Origin: Yoonia sp. G8-12
GTDB lineage: Bacteria; Pseudomonadota; Alphaproteobacteria; Rhodobacterales; Rhodobacteraceae
Direction of reading: 5' to 3'
NCBI RefSeq assembly: GCF_038443675.1
Contig: NZ_CP151762.1
Span: 496,001-560,000, forward strand
DNA length: 64,000 nucleotides
Below are positions 44,802 to 53,662 of the stretch, one piece after another; position 1 is the first letter of the stretch; every line of letters begins with the position of its first letter. The notes below the pieces were generated by a model, which did not search any database, was not told the DNA's origin, and saw only the letters and a program-made list of their open reading frames with translations. A program made the position numbers and the translations under genes.

Positions 44802-45522
44802 ATGGCGAAAACCTCTGCCCAGTCATCTGCCTTGCCGAAGTTCATTCAGCTGAGTGAAATGCTGATCCGCGAAATTGCCGCCGGGCATTTGGTGGATGGC
44901 GCACGATTGCCGCCTGAACGCGATATGGCGGATGATTTGGGGGTGGCTGTTGGCACCCTGCGCAAGGCGCTTGCGGATGTCGAGGCCAAGGGTTTGCTGG
45001 ACCGTGTGCAGGGGTCGGGCAACTACGTGCGACACCGGCCAGCGGTGGATTCCGTCTATGCGTTTTTCCGGCTGGAGTTACTGAAAGGGGGCGGTTTGCC
45101 GACGGCCAAGGTGCTGTCGGTCGATCGCTTGGCCAAGCCTGACGGCTTTGCGCGATTGGGCGGGGATGCCCAAGGACACCGGATCAGGCGGTTGCGGTCG
45201 CTGGATGGTGTGCAGATCGCGCTGGAAGAGATTTGGCTGGATGGGGCGGCGCGCGACCGGATCGTGGTGTCGGATTTGTCGGATCTCGCTTTATCACTTT
45301 TACCGCCACGAATTGGGGCTGGTGATTGCCTCGGTCGAAGACCGGATCGGCGTTGACGTGGTTCCTGAATGGGCACCGGACGCTTTTCATCTGACAGCCG
45401 GCAGTGCCGTGGGGTATATCGAGCGGGTCAGCTGGACCGCCACCAAAGACCCCGCAGAATTCTCGCGCACTTGGTATGATGCCGAGCGCGCCAACTACAT
45501 CTCTCGTATGGGCAAAGGTTAA
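44802..45522 (+). pseudogene. GntR-family regulator with UTRA domain, frameshifted
   Basis: The start at MAKTSAQSS follows GGGAGG. The DNA-binding winged helix is complete (LIREIAAGHLVDGARLPPER, then DLGVAVGTLRKALADVEAKG), followed by the effector-binding UTRA domain. At DLSDL the frame breaks; SLYHFYRHELGLVIASVEDR continues in the next frame to 45522. Removing one base within 45282-45289 gives the typical HutC-type sequence and about 239 residues. HutC-type repressors sense the substrate of the genes beside them, here the divergent monooxygenase-TRAP operon or the downstream dehydrogenase. Confidence 0.88.
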
Positions 45523-45527
45523 GCAAC

Positions 45528-46616
45528 GTGGATACGGTAAATTACGGCCTGATTGGCTGCGGCATGATGGCCCGCGAACATATTTTGAATATCAATCTGC
45601 TGCCGCAGGGCCGGGTGTCGGTCGTTTATGATCCGGTGACCGAATTGGCGGCGTCTGCCGCAATTCTGGCCGAAGATGCCCATGTTGCGGGGTCGCTGGA
45701 AGAATTGTTGGCGTTCAAAGATCTTGATGCAGTGGTGATCGTCAGCCCCAATTACCTGCATGTGCAGCAGTTGCGCCAGATCGCCACGACGCGGCCCTTG
45801 CCGATCTTATGCGAAAAGCCGCTCTATACCGATCCTGCCGATGCGCCGGTGTTGGAGGCCCTTTTCAAGGATTACCCGTACCCAGTCTGGGTTGCGATGG
45901 AATACCGCTATATGCCCCCCGTTGCCGCTTTGATTGCGCAGGCCGAACAGGCCACTGGCGGCATCAAGATGCTGACCATCCGTGAACACCGCTTTCCGTT
46001 TTTGCCCAAGATCGGCGACTGGAACCGCTTTAATGCCAAGACCGGCGGCACTTTGGTGGAAAAATGCTGTCACTTCTTTGATCTGATGCGCCTGATCTTG
46101 GACGATGAACCGATCCGCGTGATGGCCAGTGCGGGCCAATCGCTGAACCATATTGATGAGCGCTATGACGGCAAGGCGCCCGATATTTGGGACAACGGCT
46201 ATGTGATTTTGGACTTTGCCAAGGGCGCGCGGGCATTGCTGGAACTGTGCATGTTCGCGGAAGGCTCAAAATACCAAGAGGAAATCAGCGCCGTTGGTCC
46301 CAAAGGCAAGATCGAGGCGCTGGTGCCGGGGCCGGGGCGGTTCTGGCCGCAACTGCTGGGTGCCCCGCCGGTGCCGCAGATGATTATCAGTCCACGCGCG
46401 CCCAAGGGGCCCTATGTGTCGGAAATTCCCGTTGATCCCACGTTGCTCGAAGCCGGCGATCACAACGGATCGACCTTCTATCAGCATCAGCGGTTCAATG
46501 CCGTCGTGCGCGGTGAGGGGGCGGTTGAGGTGACTTTGGCCGATGGTGCAAAGGCAGTTGCAATCGGGATGGCCGCGCAGGAAAGCGCGCGGACGGGACA
46601 GGCAGTGACGCTCTAG
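45528..46616 (+). CDS. Gfo/Idh/MocA-family oxidoreductase
   Basis: The 362-residue protein starts at GTG five bases after the GntR stop. The N-terminal NAD(P) Rossmann fold (VNYGLIGCGMMAREHILNIN) precedes VVIVSPNYLHV and the family motif CEKPLYTDP with the catalytic Lys. The C-terminal GFO_IDH_MocA domain has HRFPFLPKIGDWNRFNAKTGG and KCCHFFDLMRLI with the catalytic His. Substrates of the family are sugars, inositols or related polyols; here unknown. Confidence 0.92.
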   Translation: MDTVNYGLIGCGMMAREHILNINLLPQGRVSVVYDPVTELAASAAILAEDAHVAGSLEELLAFKDLDAVVIVSPNYLHVQQLRQIATTRPLPILCEKPLYTDPADAPVLEALFKDYPYPVWVAMEYRYMPPVAALIAQAEQATGGIKMLTIREHRFPFLPKIGDWNRFNAKTGGTLVEKCCHFFDLMRLILDDEPIRVMASAGQSLNHIDERYDGKAPDIWDNGYVILDFAKGARALLELCMFAEGSKYQEEISAVGPKGKIEALVPGPGRFWPQLLGAPPVPQMIISPRAPKGPYVSEIPVDPTLLEAGDHNGSTFYQHQRFNAVVRGEGAVEVTLADGAKAVAIGMAAQESARTGQAVTL

Positions 46617-47080
46617 CTGTGGGGCGTTCGGTTCTGTTCCTGCGGGAAGCGCCCCAGGGCGGGCGACCGGATGCGACAGCGGTTGTGAAGCTATGCACCT
46701 TCAGCGTCAGTGAGACTTAATCTGCACTGACGCCTGAAGGGAGGTTGAGTGCCAAAACACCCAACGTTGTTCGCCCCATGAAACCGGCTACTTGTGAAAA
46801 AGACACTCGTTCAAACTTACTTACTACGCTCTCGAACACTGCCCTGATATGGGACAGTTGACGTGCGGGTCAACCGTTTTTTCACAAAAATCGGTACACC
46901 CTTACCAAAAGGGCAGCCCTGTCATTTTCCGCGCAGATTGCGGCCTGAATGCTGCCGTAATTCGGCACTGAAAGGCCATATTTTAAGGGTTTTTTCCGAT
47001 ATTTTCAGAATCTCTACCGGCTTGGCCGCGGGCGGCGAAACGAGGCGTGTTTTGTCGCCGCCGCAGCGTTGGGCGTGGCC
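46617..47080. other. gene-free region with one inverted repeat
   Basis: No supported gene is seen. CCTTCAGCGTCAGTG (46698-46712) and CACTGACGCCTGAAGG (46725-46740) form a hairpin with one bulge, likely ending the Gfo/Idh transcript or lying in its 3' region. The MBL gene ends at 47081 from the other side. Confidence 0.6.
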
Positions 47081-47938
47081 TTAAAGGTCGATCCTTACTC
47101 CATCTGTTCCGACAATCAATGTCCCGTCGAAATAGCCTGCCACCGCGCTGTGCCAATCATCGATGCCGTAGTCGGGATCATCCGAGGGTATCAGGTGGCA
47201 CAGGGCCAGTCGCTTGACCCCCGCATTGGCGGCGGTTCTGGCGGCTGCATCGGCAGGGCTATGGGACCGCAGCAAATGTTCCATCAGTTTTTCCGACCCG
47301 TTTCCAACGCGTTTTGTCAGTGCAGGCAGTGCGGATTCCAGCATGGCTTCGTGGATCAACAGGTCGGCACCGCGCGCAAAGTCCTCGAGCGCTGCGATGG
47401 GCGCTGTGTCGCCCGAAAAGACGACATGGGTGGCGGCGGATTTGAAAGAGAAAGCAAAGCAATCAATCAGGGGCGGGTGGACCGTGCGCATCGCCGTCAC
47501 TGTCACACCGCCGCGTTCCATCACGGGGCCTGCATCAATGTCGTGCATGCGCACCAAGGTGCGCAGGTCCGGGCGTCCTTCATCGGCGATGCGCAGGTCG
47601 ATGTCGGCTTTCATGGATGCTAGAAAGCCATCCCAATAGGTTTTGATGCCGACGGGTCCGTAGATATCCACTTGGGTTTTTAGACCCGCTGTCCAGGCCG
47701 TGTGGATGAGCGGGCCGAGTTCGAGGTAATGATCCGAATGCAGGTGGCTGATGAAGATCAGCGAGATGTCTTTGAGTTGCATCCCCTGATCCACCAGCCC
47801 TTTGGTCACGCCCAACCCGCAATCCACCACCATTTGCAGACCATTGATGCAGAACAGGTTCGCAGTGGGCATCGACGAACCGGGCCGGATGGCGGGGCCG
47901 CCTTTGGTGCCCAGAAGGGCTACGTAATTCTCTGCCAT
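47081..47938 (-). CDS. MBL-fold metallo-hydrolase
   Basis: I start at MAENYVALLGTKGGP (285 residues). The metal motif HLHSDH (SHLHSDHYLELGPL) and FSGDTAP and HLIP-type late histidines place it in the RNase Z/arylsulfatase-like group of the metallo-beta-lactamase fold. It lies 26 bases after pcaB on the same strand, as the last gene of the pob-pca operon, where the enol-lactone hydrolase pcaD would be expected. Whether it does this reaction is unknown. Confidence 0.88.
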   Translation of the reverse strand: MAENYVALLGTKGGPAIRPGSSMPTANLFCINGLQMVVDCGLGVTKGLVDQGMQLKDISLIFISHLHSDHYLELGPLIHTAWTAGLKTQVDIYGPVGIKTYWDGFLASMKADIDLRIADEGRPDLRTLVRMHDIDAGPVMERGGVTVTAMRTVHPPLIDCFAFSFKSAATHVVFSGDTAPIAALEDFARGADLLIHEAMLESALPALTKRVGNGSEKLMEHLLRSHSPADAAARTAANAGVKRLALCHLIPSDDPDYGIDDWHSAVAGYFDGTLIVGTDGVRIDL

Positions 47939-47964
47939 AGTGGGCCTTTCGATCAAAGTTTCGT

Positions 47965-49014
47965 CTATCCGATCCGCGTGATGCGGGTGGCTAGTTCAAG
48001 TGCTGCGGATAGGCTGCGTGCGGTCACTTGTGCCATTTGTGGCAGGATCATCCATTCCAGCACCCATGCCGCACCCGACCGTTCCTGTTCATGGATCAAC
48101 GCATGATGCATGCCTGCAAGCTGTGTTGCATTGAAGCGCGCGTTGCTGACCAGCAGTTCGGCCAGCACCGGGTTTTGTTTGTGTGGCATGGCAGAGGACG
48201 CGCCGCCGCATTCGAGACCGATCTCTTCGATGCCTTGTTGTGCCATCAGGCAAATGTCTTGTCCCATCTTGCCCAAGCTGCCGGTGATCAGCGACAAAAG
48301 ATTGGCATAGTCGGCGATATGGTCCCGCATTGCGTGGGGGGCTTTCGCCGGATTGAACAGCACAAGGTCCGTGGCCATAGCAGCAGCGATTGCATCGCCG
48401 TGGTCCCCCAGCGCCGCCCGATTCCCGACCGCGCCGCCAAGGCTGAGCACCTCGATCTCGGGGCGCAGGCGTTCGAGCCGCGCAGCATGCCGCGCCAAGG
48501 GGTGGGACCACGTGACGAGCCGGTCTGAAAAGGCGATGGGCAAGGCCGCTTGCATGCGGGTGCGCCCCATGATCGTGCGGTCGCGAAACTGGTGTGAGAG
48601 GGTTTCAAAGTCCGTGGCAAGCGTAGTCATCCGATCTGCAAGCAGGACGTTGAATGCCTTGATGGTTAGCGCCAGCGCAGTGTCGATCACATCCTGCGAT
48701 GTGGCCCCTGTATGGACCGCACCCGCATCTGCCCCTGCTGCGCGTTTCAGCTGCGCCACCAGTTCAGGGACCGGCACGCCGTCGCGCATTGCTGCGCTGT
48801 TGATCGCGTCAAGATCGGGCGCGAAATCTGTGATCAGCTTGGCGATCTGCGTGGCCTGATCCGCGCTGATCTGGCCAGCACTCCCCAAGGCGCGCGTAAA
48901 GGCTGCTTCAAATGCCAGCATGTGCTGCATCTGCTGCTCTGGCCCCCAGATCGCGGCGGCTTTGCTATCGCCAAGCAATCCTTTGAGCCATGGATGGTGC
49001 GTGAACCCTGTCAT
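47965..49014 (-). CDS. pcaB: 3-carboxy-cis,cis-muconate cycloisomerase
   Basis: The 349-residue protein belongs to the fumarase/adenylosuccinate lyase superfamily; the signature GGASSAMPHKQNPVLAELL is intact, and TGATSQDVIDTALALTIKA and RTRMQAALPI(AFSDR) fit PcaB. It lactonises the protocatechuate ring-cleavage product to gamma-carboxymuconolactone, the substrate of PcaC. The protein is shorter than the usual 450 residues because the alphaproteobacterial form lacks the C-terminal domain. Confidence 0.94.
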   Translation of the reverse strand: MTGFTHHPWLKGLLGDSKAAAIWGPEQQMQHMLAFEAAFTRALGSAGQISADQATQIAKLITDFAPDLDAINSAAMRDGVPVPELVAQLKRAAGADAGAVHTGATSQDVIDTALALTIKAFNVLLADRMTTLATDFETLSHQFRDRTIMGRTRMQAALPIAFSDRLVTWSHPLARHAARLERLRPEIEVLSLGGAVGNRAALGDHGDAIAAAMATDLVLFNPAKAPHAMRDHIADYANLLSLITGSLGKMGQDICLMAQQGIEEIGLECGGASSAMPHKQNPVLAELLVSNARFNATQLAGMHHALIHEQERSGAAWVLEWMILPQMAQVTARSLSAALELATRITRIG

Positions 49015-49023
49015 TTGATCTTC

Positions 49024-49599
49024 TTATGCACTTCTTGGTTTGCTTCGGCCACAAGTTTGGGGGCCGCAGTCCGCGTTGCGGGCAATCACGCAGCATTCCT
49101 TTGCAGGCCGAGGATGGCGCCCGTCACTTACCATGCGGGTGGCTTGGACGATGTGGCTGAGATCAAAGGCCTCGATCTCGGGTTTGATGGTGTAGGTGCG
49201 CATTTCCGCCGCCAGCAAATCCACAAGATCGGGGCTGTGCTCATAGATCCGCGTGGGAAAGTTGTTGGACCCGACAGACAGAGAGGCCATGTCGGGGGCC
49301 AGAGGCAACATGCTGCCCCGTTCTTTGCCGGCACCAGACCGCCCGCCGGTGGACAGTTGCACGATCATGCCGGGGCAGTGTTTTTCAATGCCCTTTTTCA
49401 GCCGCGCAAAACGGTCGGGATCAGAAGTGGGTGTGCCCGCGTTATCACGGACGTGGCAATGGGCGATGGTTGCACCGGCCTCAAATGCGGCATGGGTGCT
49501 TTCGATTTGTTCAGTGATCGTGACGGGCACCGCCGGATTATCGGTTTGTGTCGGCACAGAGCCGGTGATGGCCAGACAGATGATGCAGGGGGTCGTCAA
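49024..49599 (-). pseudogene. truncated beta-keto acid cleavage enzyme (BKACE, DUF849)
   Basis: The first about 155 residues match BKACE proteins: PCIICLAITGSVPT, AGATIAHCHVRDNAGTPTSD, MIVQLSTGGRSGAG and KPEIEAFDLSHIVQATRM. Full members have about 300 residues; here the sequence changes abruptly after QATRM and stops at 191. No frame restores the missing half before pcaB, so this is a real deletion rather than a frameshift. The remaining tail (PAKECCVIARNADCGPQ) is not family-like. Intact members cleave beta-keto acids with acetyl-CoA, and relatives often sit in pca operons. Confidence 0.8.
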
Positions 49600-49605
49600 G
49601 GTTTA

Positions 49606-50202
49606 TTACACGTCAAAAAAGACAGTTTCATCAGGGCCTTGCAGGCTTATACTGAAGTGATAGGTTGCTCCGTCGCCCTTGGCGATCAGCGTGTCGCGCC
49701 GGTGCGCCTGTTCGATCAGGTTCAGCACCGGATCGCTGGCGTTGCCGCCCTCATCATCGAAGTACATGCGTGTGTTCAGCCCGACATTGATGCCGCGCGC
49801 CACCAGCCAGAGGTTCAGATGCGGTGCCGATGTGCGCCCGTCGGTTCCCGCCACCGGGCCGGGCTTGATGGTGTCAAAAGTGAAAATGCCGGTGTCGAAG
49901 TCGGGGATCACACGGCCCCAGCCGCGAAAGCCGTCCTCCACGTCGCCCGCGCCTGCGTATGTGCCAGCGGCGTTGGCCTGCCAGACCTCGATCAGGACAT
50001 CTTTGACAGGCGCGCCGGTGCCATCCGTCGCGATGCCTGTCACTGTGATCCGTTGGCCCTTGGCGTTGGGTCCGGCAATGTCACGGCCCAGTTCTTGCGC
50101 GTAGATATCAAACCCTGCATCGCCGGGCGCGAGGCCGATATGCACAAAGGGGCCTGCTGTCTGCGAGGCGGTCTCTTTGAGGTAATTGAGTGATTGGGTC
50201 AT
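49606..50202 (-). CDS. pcaG: protocatechuate 3,4-dioxygenase alpha subunit
   Basis: From MTQSLNYLKETASQTAGPF the protein has 198 residues, the family length. The intradiol dioxygenase fold is seen in GQRITVTGIATDGTGAPVKDVLIEVWQANAAG and DTIKPGPVAGTDGRTSAPHLNLWL. It lacks the full iron ligand set, which is in the beta subunit. Separated by a single base from the pcaH stop codon. Confidence 0.95.
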   Translation of the reverse strand: MTQSLNYLKETASQTAGPFVHIGLAPGDAGFDIYAQELGRDIAGPNAKGQRITVTGIATDGTGAPVKDVLIEVWQANAAGTYAGAGDVEDGFRGWGRVIPDFDTGIFTFDTIKPGPVAGTDGRTSAPHLNLWLVARGINVGLNTRMYFDDEGGNASDPVLNLIEQAHRRDTLIAKGDGATYHFSISLQGPDETVFFDV

Positions 50203-50203
50203 A

Positions 50204-50922
50204 TTAGTTTCCCTCGGGCCGGTTTTCGAAGAAGGTCGATCGGTGGCCGCGCAGGATAATGTCGAACTTATACGCAATGCTGTCGAGCGGGATCGTGGCG
50301 TTCAGATCAAGTGCCGCGACAAGTTGATCTACCGCACGCTGGTCGGGGATGGATTGCACGATAGGGCATTTGGCGATCAGCGGGTCGCCTTCGAAATACA
50401 TCTGGGTGATCAGGCGCTGGGCAAAAGCGGTGCCAAACACCGAAAAGTGGATATGCGCCGGACGCCAGCTATTGATCCAGTTGCGCCATGGATAGGCCCC
50501 CGGTTTGACGGTGCGAAAGGCGTAATAGCCGTTTTCGTCCGTCAGGGTCCGGCCGCAACCGCCAAAATTGGGGTCGATTGCGGCAAGGTAGCTGTCTTTC
50601 TTGTGCCGGTAGCGCCCGCCTGCGTTCGCCTGCCAGATTTCGACGAGCGTGTTGGGCACGGGGCGTGCGTTTTCATCCAGAACGCGGCCATGCAGGATGA
50701 TCCGCTCGCCGATGGGATCGCCGGATTTGGCATAGTTGCGCAACAGGTCGTTGTCGATGGCGTCGATATCGTTATGGCCGAAGGTGGGGCCGGTCAGTTC
50801 GCTGGGCGAGCCTTCGAGTGACAAGAGCGCGTTCTTCGGGGACCGCGTGAGGCTGGTCTTATAGTCAGGGGCCAGTGCAGGGGGTGCCATTCGCGGTCGC
50901 GTTGGTACAGCGGTGATGTCAC
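50204..50922 (-). CDS. pcaH: protocatechuate 3,4-dioxygenase beta subunit, frameshift near the start
   Basis: The beta subunit carries the iron: Tyr and His ligands lie in GRYRHKKDSYLAAID and NSWRPAHIHFSVFG. The frame from 50890 (MAPPALAPDYKTS) lacks the first residues. Translating upstream in the next frame gives VTSPLYQRDREWHP, the normal PcaH start, with a GTG (50920-50922) overlapping the pcaC stop as GTGA. Adding one C to the run at 50880-50884 joins the frames (about 239 residues). I take 50922 as the true start. Reaction: ring opening of protocatechuate. Confidence 0.9.
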
Positions 50923-51302
50923 GTCTGATCCCCTTCCATTTCGGCATAGGTTTGTTTGGCAAGCTTGATCGCATGATTGGCCGCAGGCACGCCGGCATAG
51001 ATCGCCACATGCTGAAACGCTTCGATCACGTCTTGCTTGCTGGCCCCGGTGTTTGCTGTGGCGCGGATATGCATCGGGATTTCTTCAAAGTTCCTGGTCG
51101 CAGCCAGCAGTGCCAAAGTCAGCATCGAGCGTTCGCGCGGCGTGATCGCATCCGATGCCCAGACCGTGCCCCATGCGGCTTCGGTGATCAGCGTCTGGAA
51201 GGGCAGATCAAAGTCGGTTTTGGCGGCTTCTGCCTTGTCCACATGTGCGTCGCCCAGAACGGCGCGCCGTGTCGTCATGCCTTTGTCAAACCGGTCAGCC
51301 AT
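50919..51302 (-). CDS. pcaC: 4-carboxymuconolactone decarboxylase
   Basis: The 127-residue protein has the AhpD-like all-helical fold: FQTLITEAAWGTVWASDAIT, RSMLTLALLAATRNFEEI, MHIRATANTGASKQDVIEAF, with the conserved His. It decarboxylates gamma-carboxymuconolactone to beta-ketoadipate enol-lactone. The next step, PcaD, is not found in this window. GGAGGATCC ribosome site. Confidence 0.95.
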   Translation of the reverse strand: MADRFDKGMTTRRAVLGDAHVDKAEAAKTDFDLPFQTLITEAAWGTVWASDAITPRERSMLTLALLAATRNFEEIPMHIRATANTGASKQDVIEAFQHVAIYAGVPAANHAIKLAKQTYAEMEGDQT

Positions 51303-51344
51303 TGGGATCCTCCTGCGGTAGTGAATGACAGGCAGGCGCGTAAA

Positions 51345-52514
51345 TCAATACGGCAAGCCCACATAGTTTTCGGCCATCGCCTTTTGCGCGGCCTTGTTGG
51401 ACGCCAGGAATTCCAGATCGGCGACCTGCATTTTCAGATCAAACGCTGACTGATCGGGATAGCGGTGCATCAGGGACGAGAACCACCAGCTAAAGCGTTC
51501 GGCTTTCCACACCCGGGCGAGCGCCTTTTGCGAATAGCTGTCGATGCCGTCGGTGCGGCCGTCGGCGTAAAACGCTTTGAGCCCTTCAAAGAGGTAATGC
51601 ACATCAGAGGCTGCGGTATTCAGGCCCTTGGCCCCTGTAGGCGGCACGATATGGGCAGCATCGCCACATAGGAACAAACGCCCCCAGCGCATGGGTTCGG
51701 TCACGAAAGACCGCAAAGGTGCGATGGATTTTTCAATCGACGGGCCTGTGACCAAATTGGCGGCCTGATCGGCGGGGATGCGGCGCTTGAGTTCTTGCCA
51801 GAATGCCGCGTCCGTCCAATCCTCGGGTTTGTCGCTGAGCGAGCATTGGATGTAATAACGGCTGAGGTTTTCGTTGCGCATCGAGCAAAGTGCAAAGCCG
51901 CGGGGCGAATTGGCGTAGATCAATTCGTGGTTCACGGGTGGGGTTTCCGACAGGATGCCGAGCCAGCCAAAAGGGTAGACCTTTTCATATTCGCGCCGCA
52001 CATCAAGCGGGATCGCCTGACGGCTGACGCCGTGAAACCCGTCGCAACCTGCGATGAAATCACACTCAAGCCGCTGCGCTTGGCCATCAACCATATAGGT
52101 GATGGATGGGGTGTCAGTGTCGGCATCGTGGATCAGCACGTCTTCGACATTGAATGCAATCTGTCCGCCTGCTTTTTCGCGCGCATCATAAAGGTCACGC
52201 GTCACTTCGGTCTGACCGTAGACGACGACCGGTGTGCCGGTGTGCTCGGTGAAATCGACGCGGAACATTTGATCGCCATAGGAAATCAGCGTGCCGTCGT
52301 GCAAAATGCCCTCGGCATGCAAGCGGTCGGCGCAGCCCGCTTTTTCCATAAGTTTCACGAGTCCTTGCTCGAGAACGCCAGCACGAATGCGCCCCAGCAC
52401 GTAGTCGCGTGTCTTGCGTTCCAACACGACGCTTTCAATGCCGCGCGTGTGCAGCAGTTGGGACAACAAAAGACCTGACGGTCCGCCACCAATGATTGCC
52501 ACCTGCGTTTTCAT
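51345..52514 (-). CDS. pobA: 4-hydroxybenzoate 3-monooxygenase
   Basis: The 389-residue flavoprotein hydroxylates 4-hydroxybenzoate to protocatechuate with NADPH, FAD and oxygen. The FAD motif GGGPSGLLLSQLLHTRGI is near the start; QTEVTRDLYDARE and LFLCGDAAHIVPPTGAKGLN near the end bind the flavin. Length matches the family (about 390). It feeds the pca genes just downstream on the same strand, 42 bases apart. Confidence 0.97.
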   Translation of the reverse strand: MKTQVAIIGGGPSGLLLSQLLHTRGIESVVLERKTRDYVLGRIRAGVLEQGLVKLMEKAGCADRLHAEGILHDGTLISYGDQMFRVDFTEHTGTPVVVYGQTEVTRDLYDAREKAGGQIAFNVEDVLIHDADTDTPSITYMVDGQAQRLECDFIAGCDGFHGVSRQAIPLDVRREYEKVYPFGWLGILSETPPVNHELIYANSPRGFALCSMRNENLSRYYIQCSLSDKPEDWTDAAFWQELKRRIPADQAANLVTGPSIEKSIAPLRSFVTEPMRWGRLFLCGDAAHIVPPTGAKGLNTAASDVHYLFEGLKAFYADGRTDGIDSYSQKALARVWKAERFSWWFSSLMHRYPDQSAFDLKMQVADLEFLASNKAAQKAMAENYVGLPY

Positions 52515-52604
52515 ATCTGAAAGACCTCCCGAAAAGAGAAATGACAGATTTGAAAAGCGATAGAAATTCTTTTCCGCAGTTTAGTCCCTTTGGCGTGTCC
52601 CTCG

Positions 52605-53372
52605 CTAGCGTGGTGCCATGCGGATCGCCCCGTCAAGGCGGATGACTTCGCCGTTCAGCATCGGGTTGCGGGTGATGTGATCGACCATTTCGCCATATTC
52701 GCCTGGATCGCCCAGACGTGAGGGGAAGGGCACCTGTGCGCCCAGTGACGCCTGCACCTCTTCCGGTAGCCCCTGCAACAGCGGGGTCAGGAACAGGCCG
52801 GGTGCAATGGCGCAAACACGAATGCCCTTATCGGCCAGATCACGCGCCATTGGCAGGGTCATGCCAACGATGCCGCCCTTGCTGGCCGCATAGGCCAGTT
52901 GCCCGATCTGCCCGTCGAAGGCGGCGACCGAAGCGGTGTTGATAATCACGCCGCGCGCGCCATCCGCGTCAATCGGGTCGGCTGCGACCATCCGTGCGGC
53001 GGCTTGGCTGGCGCAGTTGAAGCTGCCAATCAGATTGACGCGGATCACGCGTTCAAACACCGCAGCGTCGTGCGCTTCGCCGCGTGATACGGTCTTGGCG
53101 GCCGGGGCAATGCCTGCGCAGTTCACCACGATGCGGGCGGGGCCGTGGGCGGCTTCGGCCTTGGCAATGCCGTCCGCGACAGATTGCGGGTCAGTGACAT
53201 CAACGGAGGCAAAGCTGCCGCCAACCGCGTCCGCCTGCGTCTGGCCTGCGTCGGCGTTCATGTCGAAAATTGTCACTTTCAGTCCGCTTGCAGCCAGCCG
53301 TTGTGCCGTCGCGGCCCCAAGCCCCGAGGCGCCACCGGTGACAATGGCACCGTGTCCTGACCAATCTTGCAT
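52605..53372 (-). CDS. short-chain dehydrogenase, 3-hydroxyacyl-CoA dehydrogenase type
   Basis: From MQDWSGHGAIVTGG, preceded by AGGAGAG (255 residues). The NAD site TGGASGLGAATAQRLAASG and FDMNADAG Asp favouring NAD are near the start; catalytic Ser in NTASVAAFDGQIGQ, then YAASKGG with Tyr and Lys. The acidic residues and length resemble human HSD17B10-like 2-methyl-3-hydroxybutyryl-CoA dehydrogenases. It lies 90 bases upstream of pobA on the same strand; a link to the aromatic pathway is possible but not shown. Confidence 0.88.
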   Translation of the reverse strand: MQDWSGHGAIVTGGASGLGAATAQRLAASGLKVTIFDMNADAGQTQADAVGGSFASVDVTDPQSVADGIAKAEAAHGPARIVVNCAGIAPAAKTVSRGEAHDAAVFERVIRVNLIGSFNCASQAAARMVAADPIDADGARGVIINTASVAAFDGQIGQLAYAASKGGIVGMTLPMARDLADKGIRVCAIAPGLFLTPLLQGLPEEVQASLGAQVPFPSRLGDPGEYGEMVDHITRNPMLNGEVIRLDGAIRMAPR

Positions 53373-53662
53373 TATATTCTCTCCTGACAGGGGCGGCGGG
53401 TATTCAACGAAAGCTGCATAGGTATGTCCTTTTTCACGCTCACAGGCGGGCCAGAGGGCGGTGTTCATCGGCAATCACGCGCGACAGGCTTAGCCTAGAT
53501 GGTGAATACGGTAAACGGTCTTGCTGTACCGGAATGGGTCCGGCCCCCAAGAGAATATTGCCGGCGAAAGCTGCTTTTTGGGCCCCCGCATTTGTTGTGA
53601 CGGGCCTTGCCTGCTTTTGGGGGTCATGCAAGCATTGCGCATATTTCACGAAAGGTTTGGCT

